Part shown: positions 52,926-60,877 of the stretch, piece by piece
How the letters are laid out: the number at the start of each line of letters is the position of its first letter
Numbering within the stretch: position 1 is the stretch's first letter
Assembly (NCBI GenBank): GCA_038227045.1
Contig: JBBRQD010000008.1
Coordinates: 31,746 to 95,745 of the forward strand
Direction: 5' to 3'
DNA length: 64,000 bases
Source: JANXLS01 sp038227045
Lineage (GTDB): Bacteria > Planctomycetota > SZUA-567 > H5-PLA8
Position numbers and translations under genes: made by a program
The notes under the pieces: model-generated
Told to the model about the DNA's origin: nothing
Database searches by the model: none
Seen by the model: the letters and a program-made list of their open reading frames with translations, nothing else

Positions 52926-52986
52926 TTTGTGGTGCAGGCTTCCAGCCTGCAATTCCAGCCATGGAGGCTGGAGAGCTGCACCACAA
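52926..52986. repeat. TTGTGGTGCAG palindrome, full copy
   Basis: TTGTGGTGCAGGCTTCCAGC at the left is matched by GGAGGCTGGAGAGCTGCACC and ACAA at the right, giving a ~60-nt imperfect hairpin. A half copy occurs at 46441-46466. The surrounding 420 bp between the kinase gene and the HMA gene contain nothing else recognisable. Confidence 0.7.
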
Positions 52987-53037
52987 TTATTGAAGCGTGC
53001 ACGGTAAAGTCGTGCTGCACCCAACGATTGAACTCAC

Positions 53038-53346
53038 TTATTTTTCAGACATTTCGGAAGCAGAATACTTCGGACCGCCCGTTTTCTTAAATGCTTTTAC
53101 GAGTGCAGCAGGATTGGTTTTGGCGGGATCGTACACTACTTTGGCCTGGCCCAGTTCTTTGCTCGCAGTTGCGGAAACAACACCTTGACATTTTTTAAAA
53201 GCGGCGACCACCGCTGGTGGGCAATTTACGGGTCATGTCATGCCGCTGATTGCCAGAGTGACTTCCTTCGTCGTATCATCGGCCGAAAGGGTTTGAACCA
53301 AAGCGATGCCGCAGAAAAGTGCGAGCATGAAAGAAAGTTTACGCAT
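53038..53346 (-). CDS. Secreted HMA-domain metal-binding protein with in-frame TGA at the metal Cys (candidate selenoprotein)
   Basis: The frame runs from the ATG at 53346 (AGGAG 8 nt upstream) to TAA at 53038, 102 residues, if one internal TGA (53233-53235) is read through. Before it is a signal peptide (MRKLSFMLALFCGIALVQTL) and KEVTLAISGMT; after it PVNCPPAVVAAFKKCQGVVS, then QAKVVYDPAKTNPAALVKAF and KKTGGP, a complete HMA/MerP-like domain. The TGA stands exactly where the first Cys of the GMTCxxC metal motif belongs, giving GMT-TGA-PVNC. Family knowledge: HMA domains bind Cu, Hg or similar by two cysteines. Inference: the residue may be selenocysteine. A nonsense mutation is the main alternative. 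Confidence 0.6.
53205..53235 (-). promoter_or_regulatory. Candidate bacterial SECIS hairpin next to the TGA
   Basis: Reading the minus strand from the TGA (53235-53233), CCACC (53220-53216), loop AGC (53215-53213), GGTGG (53212-53208) form a perfect 5-bp stem, with a further G-C and a U-G pair below one mismatch. The loop begins 18 nt after the TGA and has a G at its second position. Bacterial SECIS elements are small hairpins just 3' of the UGA with a G early in the loop, so the geometry is compatible, though such short stems also arise by chance. Confidence 0.4.
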
Positions 53347-53459
53347 GTGCGAGTCTCCTAAAAAAGGTTCCCATTGATATACACCACGAGTTCCAGTCTT
53401 GAACCAATCAAGGCAGCTTAAAACTCGTGATTCTTTGACGACACAGCTAACTCGAGCAC

Positions 53460-55064
53460 TCACTTCTTTTCAGATTCAGCCTTCGAACCGATCGCGGCCA
53501 ATGTAATCTCGGCATACTCCCGGACTACGGCCTCTTTATCGTTTTTCAACGCGCTGCGAAGCGCCGGCTCGGCGGCAGTGCCGCAACTTCCCAGCGCCCT
53601 TACTATAGAGACGCGCCCAAAGCCGTCTTCTTCCGTATTAAGCGCAACAATCAGCGCGGGCAACAGCTTTTTGGGGTCCGCTCCTATTTTTCCAAGGGCT
53701 TCCGCCGCCGCTTTGCGCGTGTCGTCGGTCTTGAGCGCGGCTAAGAGCGTCTCTTCGGCATCGTGAGCTGCCCGCCCGGTGTTTCCGAGCGCCTCGATGG
53801 CCGCCCGGCTTATTGCAGGATTGCCGCTTTTGCAAAAAGGAATCAGCGCTGGCACCGCATCGGGCGCTTTGATTATCCCCAATGCCTTTAGTGCCGCTCT
53901 GACGATTCGTTCATCACTGTCTTTAAGCACGGCAATCAGTTCGGGCACCGCGGTTTTTTCCTGGCGCGCACCGCCGCGAAACAGTTCAGTGAGGGCTTCG
54001 GCAGTTGCCAGGCGCACACTGGCGTCACTGTCGCGCAACAACGGAAGCATAAACGTTGTGACCGGGTTGCCCCAGGTTGCCAGTGCTGTAACCCCGAATG
54101 CGCGGACGCCCGCGTTCGGATCTTTCAGCGTGTCCACCAGCGCCAGGATTGCGGGATCTTTCGCGAGCACATCGGCGTCCGCGATCTTTGCGCCGGCGGG
54201 ACGCTGAAGCGCCCTGGCCGCGCTCTTGCGCACACGAGTGTCGGTATCATGCACACGGGCCGCCATTTTAATGCGTGTCGCTTCGGCCAGTGGCAGGGCG
54301 GCAGTCAGCGTATGCGCTGCCACAAAACGAACTTCGGCGTCGGGATCCTCCAGCGCGTTGCTCCAATAATCGACCTCGTTTCCCTCGCGGATCGTTAGTT
54401 TGACCGCATTGCTTTCGAGCTTCACGAGGCCGATGTCGTCCGGCAGCTTGTTGAATGCGAATTTCTGCGCCTCGAAAGGCTTCGCGCCTGCGGGAGCGGG
54501 CGAGACGCCAAGCGAAATAACAGCGCTCAGAGTGTATTCTCCGGGCTCGGTCCAATTCACACATTGCAGGGCCGTGCCGTCAGAGTAGGAGAGTCGTTTG
54601 ATGGTGTCCTTGACCGAGGGCTCGTCTTTGTCTGGATTAAAAAACGAAATCACGTTGAGGAATGCGCTCTTGCCTGCGCCCAGAACATAACGGCGTGATG
54701 GAGCGCTCTGGAATTGGGTCGGGGCCACTTCACGGACACTCTCGGAGCGCGGTCCTTTTAAGATAAATTGGGGACGCGGCGCACCGTATGCAATAAAGTC
54801 CTTGTCGCCGGTATTTCGCAATTCAACCATGATCACGACGGCAGGGCCATAGGGTGCATTGCCTTTTTTGAGAAATACCGCATACTCCTCGGCCGTCTTG
54901 CCTCCGCGATCAATCGCGTAATGCGTCGTGTGGGATGTCAATTTCAATTCAAGCCCAGCGCCCGAATTCACGGGCTTCTTGTCCTGAGTTGAGTCTTCGC
55001 CAGCATACATTCTGGTAGAGCACAACACGGTGATCATAAAAATAATTTGTTTCAGCATCGGCAT
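53460..55064 (-). CDS. Secreted HEAT-repeat protein
   Basis: 534 residues from the ATG at 55064 (AAGGGG upstream). Signal peptide MPMLKQIIFMITVLCSTRMYA. The first ~210 residues are beta-rich (HYAIDRGGKTAEEYAVFLKK, GEYTLSAVISLGVSPAPAG). The rest is about nine HEAT/PBS-lyase-type repeats, each ~31-38 residues with the pattern DPxxxVRxxAxxALxxxG, for example DPNAGVRAFGVTALATWG and DSDERIVRAALKALG. Such repeats mediate protein contacts; no enzyme activity is implied. It is upstream of the HMA gene on the same strand (113 bp). Confidence 0.82.
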   Translation of the reverse strand: MPMLKQIIFMITVLCSTRMYAGEDSTQDKKPVNSGAGLELKLTSHTTHYAIDRGGKTAEEYAVFLKKGNAPYGPAVVIMVELRNTGDKDFIAYGAPRPQFILKGPRSESVREVAPTQFQSAPSRRYVLGAGKSAFLNVISFFNPDKDEPSVKDTIKRLSYSDGTALQCVNWTEPGEYTLSAVISLGVSPAPAGAKPFEAQKFAFNKLPDDIGLVKLESNAVKLTIREGNEVDYWSNALEDPDAEVRFVAAHTLTAALPLAEATRIKMAARVHDTDTRVRKSAARALQRPAGAKIADADVLAKDPAILALVDTLKDPNAGVRAFGVTALATWGNPVTTFMLPLLRDSDASVRLATAEALTELFRGGARQEKTAVPELIAVLKDSDERIVRAALKALGIIKAPDAVPALIPFCKSGNPAISRAAIEALGNTGRAAHDAEETLLAALKTDDTRKAAAEALGKIGADPKKLLPALIVALNTEEDGFGRVSIVRALGSCGTAAEPALRSALKNDKEAVVREYAEITLAAIGSKAESEKK

Positions 55065-55155
55065 GACATTCCCCTTCGCAGTTTACTCCATGCATATTTT
55101 ACCACTTTCAGAGACTCCGCGCATGACCCAGAACATATTTTCGTCCTTCATCAAG

Positions 55156-56034
55156 TCATGGGATCGCGGCTCCCTTTTTTCTATGCTCGGAAATATGAAA
55201 CACCAGCCGCTTCAGCAATTCCGCGCCGAGTTCGAAAAAGCGGTTCTGCCGGCTCATCGCGTCCATGGCCTGCGCGTGATTGATGCCCGCGTTGATGTGT
55301 TCGCCAATCGCCAAATCATCCGGGACGTAAATCCCGGAATAGCGGCACTGCCAGACCAGCGGCATAATTGACTGGCGCGGGTCGTTGGAAATTCCTTCGG
55401 GATCCGCGATCGTTTTCATGTGCTCGCGCAATGCTTCCGGAAAAGGCCGCAGGGCACCAGGCGCTTGCTCTTTGTAGTCGCAGCCCCCGTTGTCGCCGTG
55501 CGCAAAAAACGCGGCGAATTTTCCGTCGAGATGATTGTTCAACAAATGATCGTGCAGCTTGCTTTTCTCCGCCGCACGCGTTTTCACGGCGTCTTTGCCC
55601 AATTGCAGCGCGCGCGATTGCTCGACGGTGAGCGTGAGGTTGGCGCAGACCAGCCGGTCGAAGAGCGCCTTCACGACGGTGCTGGGACCGTACCAGTGAA
55701 TCGGGGTCAGTACGATGAAACCGTCGCAAGCGGTGAGCCGCTGGTAGATGTCCGCGTCGTGCAGGAAGTCGGGTATTTTCGCGCTGTTTTTCGAGTAGCA
55801 GTCGCAGGGCCAATGGCAATGAAAGCCGCCCGCGGTGGACACGCAGCCTTTGCAGGGCTGAATCATGGGGCCCGCGCCCACACTCAAATCACACAGATCG
55901 GTTTCAACGTCTGCCGGCGCGTGATCGATGATGTAGTGGGCGAGTTGTGCGGTCTTGCCCGCCTGATTCGGGCAATTGTCCTCCCGCCGCGGGGAGCCTT
56001 GAAACAATAAGAGCTTAATGGGAGGTACAGACAT
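55156..56034 (-). CDS. NADPH-dependent FMN reductase / iron-sulfur flavoprotein family
   Basis: About 292 residues from the ATG at 56034. The N-terminus IKLLLFQGSPRREDNCPNQA is the phosphate-binding loop of flavodoxin-like NAD(P)H-FMN reductases, and the Cys-rich PCKGCVSTAGG then HWPCDC matches the cluster-binding or structural cysteines of the iron-sulfur flavoprotein subgroup. FIVLTPIHWYGPSTVVKALF is the typical second FMN contact. It presumably reduces quinones, metals or other acceptors. The last ~100 residues have no recognised domain. Confidence 0.82.
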   Translation of the reverse strand: MSVPPIKLLLFQGSPRREDNCPNQAGKTAQLAHYIIDHAPADVETDLCDLSVGAGPMIQPCKGCVSTAGGFHCHWPCDCYSKNSAKIPDFLHDADIYQRLTACDGFIVLTPIHWYGPSTVVKALFDRLVCANLTLTVEQSRALQLGKDAVKTRAAEKSKLHDHLLNNHLDGKFAAFFAHGDNGGCDYKEQAPGALRPFPEALREHMKTIADPEGISNDPRQSIMPLVWQCRYSGIYVPDDLAIGEHINAGINHAQAMDAMSRQNRFFELGAELLKRLVFHISEHRKKGAAIP

Positions 56035-56099
56035 TTGGCAAGCCACCTTGGGTGCAACAATCTAAAAGGGTAATGCGCGCATAACGCAACGCCAGATTA

Positions 56100-56301
56100 A
56101 AAAGGCATTCCAGTTCCGCGGAAGGCGATCAAAGGCGATGCTGACGCTACGCCAGCCGGGTGGAATCATGACGCCTGCTACAAACCCTCCACGGTCTGCG
56201 TTGACGCTGAAAAGCGCTGGATGCTCTGGTACAACGGGCGAAAACAATCCGTGGAGCAAATCGGTCTGGCCAAACATGACGGCGAAGACCTGGGATTCTA
56301 G
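56100..56301 (+). pseudogene. C-terminal remnant of a glycoside-hydrolase-like propeller protein
   Basis: This frame without a start codon reads ...PAGWNHDACYKPSTVCVDAE, then KRWMLWYNGRKQSVEQIGLA and KHDGEDLGF, stop. The pattern WYNGR-x-EQIGLAxHxGEDLGF ends bacterial beta-fructosidase/GH43-like five-bladed propeller proteins. Only about 65 residues survive, with no upstream frame continuing the gene, so it looks like a decayed 3' fragment. It lies between the flavoprotein start and the tRNA. Confidence 0.5.
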
Positions 56302-56372
56302 ATGGGCTCCATATTATTGGATTCTCACTTGCAACCCCACCCCTCGCCGCTACTATTGATCTTTCTGAAATT

Positions 56373-56448
56373 GGGGATGTAGCTCAGCTGGGAGAGCGCT
56401 GCGTTCGCAATGCAGAGGTCGTGGGTTCGATCCCCATCATCTCCACCA
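56373..56448 (+). tRNA. tRNA-Ala (CGC)
   Basis: 76 nt with encoded CCA. Acceptor stem GGGGATG / CATCTCC with discriminator A, D arm AGCTCAGCTGGGAGAGC, anticodon stem CTGCG / TGCAG with loop TTCGCAA (anticodon CGC), T arm GTGGGTTCGATCCCCAT. All four stems pair. Alanine isoacceptor reading GCG codons, which are abundant in the surrounding genes. Confidence 0.97.
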
Positions 56449-56561
56449 TTTTCGAGTCGTTCTGCACCGTTCGTTTATGCCGCTTTTCGTTCGCGACCCG
56501 CCCCGCCTGACGCTACCATACTTGGCACAACGTCTGGCAAGAAAGAGGAGAATTTCGCCTC

Positions 56562-57716
56562 ATGAGAGCCGACAGTCTCGTCACCAGCTCAGTCAAGACC
56601 GCCTTCAAATTCGCCCAGGTTAAAGTCCGCGGGCTGATCGAAAAACATCCCGGTTTTTACCCGATGTACACGGTCGGCGGCAAATGGAAGCACACCGGCG
56701 ATAAATGGACCCACTGGTGCGACGGCTTTCTGCCGGGCATGATGTGGATTTTTTATCAGCAAACCGGCGAAGAATACTGGTACAACAACGCCGTCAAATA
56801 CACCCGGCCGCTCGAGCCGCGCAAAGACGACCGCACCGTCCATGACCTCGGCCTCATCTTCTTCAGTTCGTATTTGCGCTGGATGATGGTCGCCGAAGCG
56901 TCGGAACCTCAAGTGGCCATGGAGTTGGACAACGTCATCATTCAGGCCGGCTGCACGCTCGCCAAGCGCTTCAAGGAAAAAGGCCTGTATCTTCGCAGCT
57001 TCGTCGAGGACGCCTCAATGTTCATCGACATCATGATGAACGTCGGAATCATTTTCTACGCCTCCAAACGCCTGCGCAAACGCGGCAACAAAAAAGATGC
57101 CGCGGATCTGCTGCGCATCGCCAACGCACATTGCAAGACCACGATCCGCACGCTCATTCGCGGAGACGGTTCGACGGCTCATGAGGGCCTGTTCAACGTC
57201 AATACGGGCGAGTTCATGCGGCAATCGACGCAACAGGGCTTCCGTGGCGACTCCTGCTGGTCGCGCGGCCTGGCCTGGGCACTGTACGGTTTCTGCACCG
57301 CCTACAATTTCACAGGCAACACCGACTATCTCAACGCCAGCGAAATGTGCGCGCGGTATTACATCGCAAACACACCTGACAACGGGGTCCCGCCATGGGA
57401 TTACAACGCGGACACGAACGAATCGCTCAGTCTCCTCGACTCCTCCGCCGCCGCCATCGCCGCGTCGGGGTTGTACGATTTGTCGCTGGTTTCCCCGTCC
57501 TTCGAGCACCGTTATCTGTACCGCCAGTACTACCGCAAGATCGTGAGCACGCTCTGCACCAGCCAATTCCTGAACCGCGACGTCAATTGCGAAGGCATCG
57601 TGCGTCACGGCGTCTACCACATCCACAAAAATCTCGGCGTCGACGAATGCGTCATGTGGGGCGAATACTTCTTCGTCGAAGCGCTGTCCAAGGCGATGTC
57701 GGAACAACGACAATAG
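56562..57716 (+). CDS. Glycoside hydrolase family 88 (unsaturated glucuronyl hydrolase-like)
   Basis: 384 residues with GAGGAG before the ATG. Alpha/alpha-barrel sequence: WTHWCDGFLPGMMWIFYQQT, DDRTVHDLGLIFFSSY (first catalytic Asp region), SFVEDASMFIDIMMN (second Asp region), WSRGLAWALYGFCTAYNFTG, PPWDYNADTNESLSLLDSSA. These blocks are characteristic of GH88, which hydrates and cleaves unsaturated uronic sugars produced by polysaccharide lyases. No signal peptide, so probably cytoplasmic. No lyase is adjacent, but a glycosidase remnant lies upstream of the tRNA. Confidence 0.92.
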   Translation: MRADSLVTSSVKTAFKFAQVKVRGLIEKHPGFYPMYTVGGKWKHTGDKWTHWCDGFLPGMMWIFYQQTGEEYWYNNAVKYTRPLEPRKDDRTVHDLGLIFFSSYLRWMMVAEASEPQVAMELDNVIIQAGCTLAKRFKEKGLYLRSFVEDASMFIDIMMNVGIIFYASKRLRKRGNKKDAADLLRIANAHCKTTIRTLIRGDGSTAHEGLFNVNTGEFMRQSTQQGFRGDSCWSRGLAWALYGFCTAYNFTGNTDYLNASEMCARYYIANTPDNGVPPWDYNADTNESLSLLDSSAAAIAASGLYDLSLVSPSFEHRYLYRQYYRKIVSTLCTSQFLNRDVNCEGIVRHGVYHIHKNLGVDECVMWGEYFFVEALSKAMSEQRQ

Positions 57717-57717
57717 A

Positions 57718-57808
57718 AGGATGAATTAGGAGGGATGAAGGATGAATGACGTTGCTTCGTCCTTCAGCATTCATCCTTCATCTTTCATAATTCATCCTTT
57801 CTTTTTTT
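57718..57808. repeat. AAGGATGAAT palindrome, possible terminator
   Basis: AAGGATGAATTAGGAGGGATGAAGGATGAATG at the left pairs with CATTCATCCTTCATC then TTTCATAATTCATCCTT at the right, followed by TCTTTTTTT. It begins directly after the GH88 stop; the palindrome plus T-run could terminate transcription. Confidence 0.7.
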
Positions 57809-57864
57809 CCCCGGATTGACAGAATCGGCGCGCTCAATACAATCTGTAGCTTGAATCTTTTGAG

Positions 57865-58170
57865 ATGGGGGCACGTTTGAGCGACGCGGTACAGGGAGCG
57901 TCTGGCGAAGATCCTTTGTTGGATCTGCCGCCGGGTGCATTCGTGAAGAAATTGGAGCCGTACGAGCGGGTTTTGGTCGATCTCAAGGACTTGCTGTACG
58001 AAGGGTCATGGGAGCGCGTGTTGACGGATTTGCGCGCGGCCCGCGACAACCGGCCTTATGTCTACAGGCTCTCCAATACCATAGAGCGGGATTTAAAAGC
58101 CATCGACCGCATGATGGCGTACGAGACGAAGCATCAGCTCAGTTTGTCGAGTTTGTTGAAGCAGCGTTAG
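57865..58170 (+). CDS. Small hypothetical protein
   Basis: 101 residues, from the ATG at 57865, preceded only by a weak purine-rich segment. No signal peptide or membrane helix. Charged and helical (PPGAFVKKLEPYERVLVDLK, WERVLTDLRAARDNRPYVYR, IERDLKAIDRMMAYETKHQL). No family recognised. It is 69 bp upstream of the PQQ-type propeller gene on the same strand; a functional link is unproven. Confidence 0.6.
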   Translation: MGARLSDAVQGASGEDPLLDLPPGAFVKKLEPYERVLVDLKDLLYEGSWERVLTDLRAARDNRPYVYRLSNTIERDLKAIDRMMAYETKHQLSLSSLLKQR

Positions 58171-58239
58171 GAATGCACATCGGATCGCGGAAGCGGCCCA
58201 CAAAAAGTGGGCATTCCGCAAAACATTGGATTGGCACGC

Positions 58240-59763
58240 ATGAATTTCAAACAGATGAAAACAGGCGGATGGTTGGCGCTGGCGTGCGTGGCTACGCTGG
58301 CTGTTTGCGGCGGTTTGCGCGCGGAGAGTTATTCCAGCCAGCCGGCGCCCAGCGGTATGGAAGTCGAATGGCAGTCGGTGCCCAGTTCCGCCGGCGCGCC
58401 CATCAAGGCGTGGGTGCGGGACGACCTGATCCTGATCGAATCCGACAGCCACAGCCTGGTCGCCATTCGCCGCGCGGACGGCGTCCATTTATGGCAATGT
58501 GATCTCGATAGAGAAATCCGCTACTCTCCGTCGGTCAGCCGGACCAATGTGCTGGTGAACGTGAACAACGATCTCGTCGCACTCGACAAACGCGGCGGCA
58601 ACGTGCGCTGGAAACTGCCCCCCCCATTCATCATGAGCGCCGCGCCGCTGCTCGTCGATCCGCCGCTCTATCCTAACGACTATACGAAGCAATGGCAGAA
58701 CCTCGAATCGATCTACGTGCCGGGGTGGGATTCGCGCATGCACGCCTACTGGAGCCGCGGCAGAATGACGACTCTGATCAAGGGTATTCGGCCAGGCGAG
58801 GACGTCATCGCGCCGAACTTCGATCTTTTCAAACAGTGGCTCAAGGCAAACAAGAACGGCGCCTTCACGCTGTTTCCCGTGCGCATGCGCGACGACCTTA
58901 TGTATTACACGGCGGACAACAATTACGTCTACGCGGTTACTCAGGGTGGCGAGGAGCAGGAACCGTATTATATGATGGGCGCTGCCTGCACCGAAATTAC
59001 CGTGACGATCGGTAGTCTGTTTATCGGATCCCGGGATTCGTTTGTGTACTGCCTGGACCGCCTGCTGATGAAAAAGAAGTGGGCGTTTGCGCCCGGAAAA
59101 TTGGCGCATGGAACCATCTTTGCCGACGAACCGCAGACGCCGCTGGTCTACGTCCCGCTTGAAGACGGCACGGTCACGGCGGTTCGCGTCATCCCTTCCC
59201 GCGTGGCCCGCAAGGGCGAATTCGAAACCCCCGAGCGCTTTGCCGAATTCTGGAAAACAAAAGGCGACGGCACCGTGACAGCCGGGCCAAAATTCGTATA
59301 TATCGGCAGCGGAAAAGTCGGCGATCACGCGTACAAGAGCGTATCCGCGGTGGACAAAGAGACCGGGCAAACGGTGTGGACCGAAAGTTCCCAAAGCCAG
59401 TATCTGGAATACCAGAACAATTGGAGCAACAAAAATTCAGGCGCTCGCATTTATGGAATCGGCTCAGACGGCCGGGTGACGAGTTTCAAGGAAAAGCGCC
59501 GCGAAACGGGCGAGATTATCGCCAAGATGCCATCGGAGCCCGAAGTCGAAACGGCCAAAATGCCCGTGCCCAAGAAAAAAGACGAAACGCCAGCCGATCC
59601 GACCAAGCCGGATGAAAAGAAGCCTGACGAGAAAAAACCGGACGAAAAGAAACCAGACGAAAAAAAGCCGGACGATCCCAAGCCCGATGCAAAGAAGCCG
59701 GAAACGCCCGCGAAGCCGGACCAGAAAAAACCGGACGAGAAGAAGGCTGAGGAAAAGAAGTAA
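58240..59763 (+). CDS. Secreted PQQ-type beta-propeller with charged repeat tail
   Basis: About 507 residues from the ATG at 58240 (58255 possible). Signal peptide region GGWLALACVATLAVCGGLRA. Residues ~50-435 are PQQ-like blades (LVAIRRADGVHLWQCDLDRE, LVALDKRGGNVRWKLPPP, FVYCLDRLLMKKKWAFAPGK, SAVDKETGQTVWTE), as in BamB and related proteins. The last ~65 residues are low-complexity (Asp/Glu/Lys/Pro, with tandem PDEKK units), which would be extended and highly charged. Role unknown; structural or adaptor function likely. Confidence 0.82.
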   Translation: MNFKQMKTGGWLALACVATLAVCGGLRAESYSSQPAPSGMEVEWQSVPSSAGAPIKAWVRDDLILIESDSHSLVAIRRADGVHLWQCDLDREIRYSPSVSRTNVLVNVNNDLVALDKRGGNVRWKLPPPFIMSAAPLLVDPPLYPNDYTKQWQNLESIYVPGWDSRMHAYWSRGRMTTLIKGIRPGEDVIAPNFDLFKQWLKANKNGAFTLFPVRMRDDLMYYTADNNYVYAVTQGGEEQEPYYMMGAACTEITVTIGSLFIGSRDSFVYCLDRLLMKKKWAFAPGKLAHGTIFADEPQTPLVYVPLEDGTVTAVRVIPSRVARKGEFETPERFAEFWKTKGDGTVTAGPKFVYIGSGKVGDHAYKSVSAVDKETGQTVWTESSQSQYLEYQNNWSNKNSGARIYGIGSDGRVTSFKEKRRETGEIIAKMPSEPEVETAKMPVPKKKDETPADPTKPDEKKPDEKKPDEKKPDEKKPDDPKPDAKKPETPAKPDQKKPDEKKAEEKK

Positions 59764-59783
59764 GAACACGCTAAGCGTTGTTT

Positions 59784-60614
59784 TTAAAACTTTTTTCCAA
59801 GGAACTCGACCGTCTGCGGTTCTTCAACGGCTTTTTGCCCGTCGCGCCGCACGCAGCAGGCTCGCGCGAACTGGTTTTCTCCGACGATGCGGACCAGTTT
59901 GTCGTCTTCATAAAGCAATGCGGCACCGTCATCGCAAGCGATGCCGTCCTTGATTTCGCCGGCCAGGAGCAAGCGATGGTAGCTTTCCTGCCGGTCTCTG
60001 TGGCCGTCGCGATCTCGATGGTTGTAGTGCGGACAGACGCTCCCCTTTAAAAATCCCAGGCCGTCCACGCCGCTCAGTCGCTCCGGCAGCGAATCGCTCA
60101 CGCCTTGCTCGAACCAGCAGATCATTCCCGCGCTCGATCCCGCCATCACCGTTCCCTGCTCCCACGCTTTGCGCAAGATCGTGTCGGCGCCCTGCGCTTT
60201 CCAGATCGCCAGCATGTTCAGCGTGTTCCCGCCACCGACGTAAAAGGCGTCCATCGACAGCAGTTGTTTTTCGAGATTCTTCAGATTGGTCGAATTGTTG
60301 ATCAACCGCAAATGTCTCGCGCGGCAATCCAGATCGTTTGTGTTTTCGTACCACGTCACGATCGTCTCCGGATTGTCCGCGCTGGCGGTGGGCAGAAAGC
60401 AGAGGAGCGGATCTTTCTTGCCGGTCAGCGAAATGATGTATTTCAACATCAACCGGTCGCGATCCGATGCCCGCGTCCCGCCGCCACCAATCGCCAGGAT
60501 ACGGCGTTTGGGTTTCAACGGCTCATCGGCGAGAGCCTTTGTGGAGGCGACGGCGCTCGAAAGCGCGGCCGTCGCGCATGCCTGAATGAATTGGCGGCGA
60601 TTCCATGGCGACAT
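59784..60614 (-). CDS. Peptidase S51 / cyanophycinase-like protein with Tat signal
   Basis: 276 residues. It begins with a twin-arginine signal (WNRRQFIQACATAALSSAVA). The catalytic domain shows ILAIGGGGTRASDRDRLMLK, AFYVGGGNTLNMLAIWKAQG, and the nucleophile elbow in VMAGSSAGMICWFEQG (Ser), followed by GLGFLKGSVCPHYNHRDR with the His. These are the blocks of dipeptidase E/cyanophycinase. Substrates of related enzymes are aspartyl dipeptides or cyanophycin; which applies here cannot be decided. Convergent with the propeller gene. Confidence 0.88.
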   Translation of the reverse strand: MSPWNRRQFIQACATAALSSAVASTKALADEPLKPKRRILAIGGGGTRASDRDRLMLKYIISLTGKKDPLLCFLPTASADNPETIVTWYENTNDLDCRARHLRLINNSTNLKNLEKQLLSMDAFYVGGGNTLNMLAIWKAQGADTILRKAWEQGTVMAGSSAGMICWFEQGVSDSLPERLSGVDGLGFLKGSVCPHYNHRDRDGHRDRQESYHRLLLAGEIKDGIACDDGAALLYEDDKLVRIVGENQFARACCVRRDGQKAVEEPQTVEFLGKKF

Positions 60615-60643
60615 CGAGAGCTCCTAAAACTATACCGAACATT

Positions 60644-60767
60644 TTTACACCACGGAGGCACGGAGAACACGGAGAACAGAATGAAAAATGATTTTCAGGA
60701 TCCTTCGCCGGTTGATGTCCTTCAATTCCGTCTCTGTGTTCTCTGTGGCGCTGTGATGAATTTTGTA
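60644..60767. repeat. Imperfect palindrome in a divergent intergenic region
   Basis: ACACCACGGAGGCACGGAGA then ACACGGAGAACAGAAT at the left is roughly inverted at the right (AATTCCGTCTCTGTGTTCTC, TGTGGCGCTGTG). Located between the divergent S51 and ThuA genes. The sequence type recalls other boilerplate-like repeats in this window. Confidence 0.6.
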
Positions 60768-60877
60768 CACCGATTTCATTATCGCTCCCTCGCCCCGATG
60801 CGTCGGAAATCCAGATGATATCGAGGTCGTGGCGGTGTACACGTCGTTGGAAACTCACTTTTGAATTGGAGAAAAAA

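Noticed and set aside
53038..53346. Frameshift explanation for the interrupted HMA gene
   Set aside because: The frame before and after the TGA is the same, and the segment is three bases longer than the usual CxxC spacing, so no single-base indel restores the normal motif. A point mutation or Sec remains possible.
59606..59760. Short tandem DNA repeats considered as a CRISPR-like array
   Set aside because: They are in-frame coding repeats (PDEKK) without spacers.
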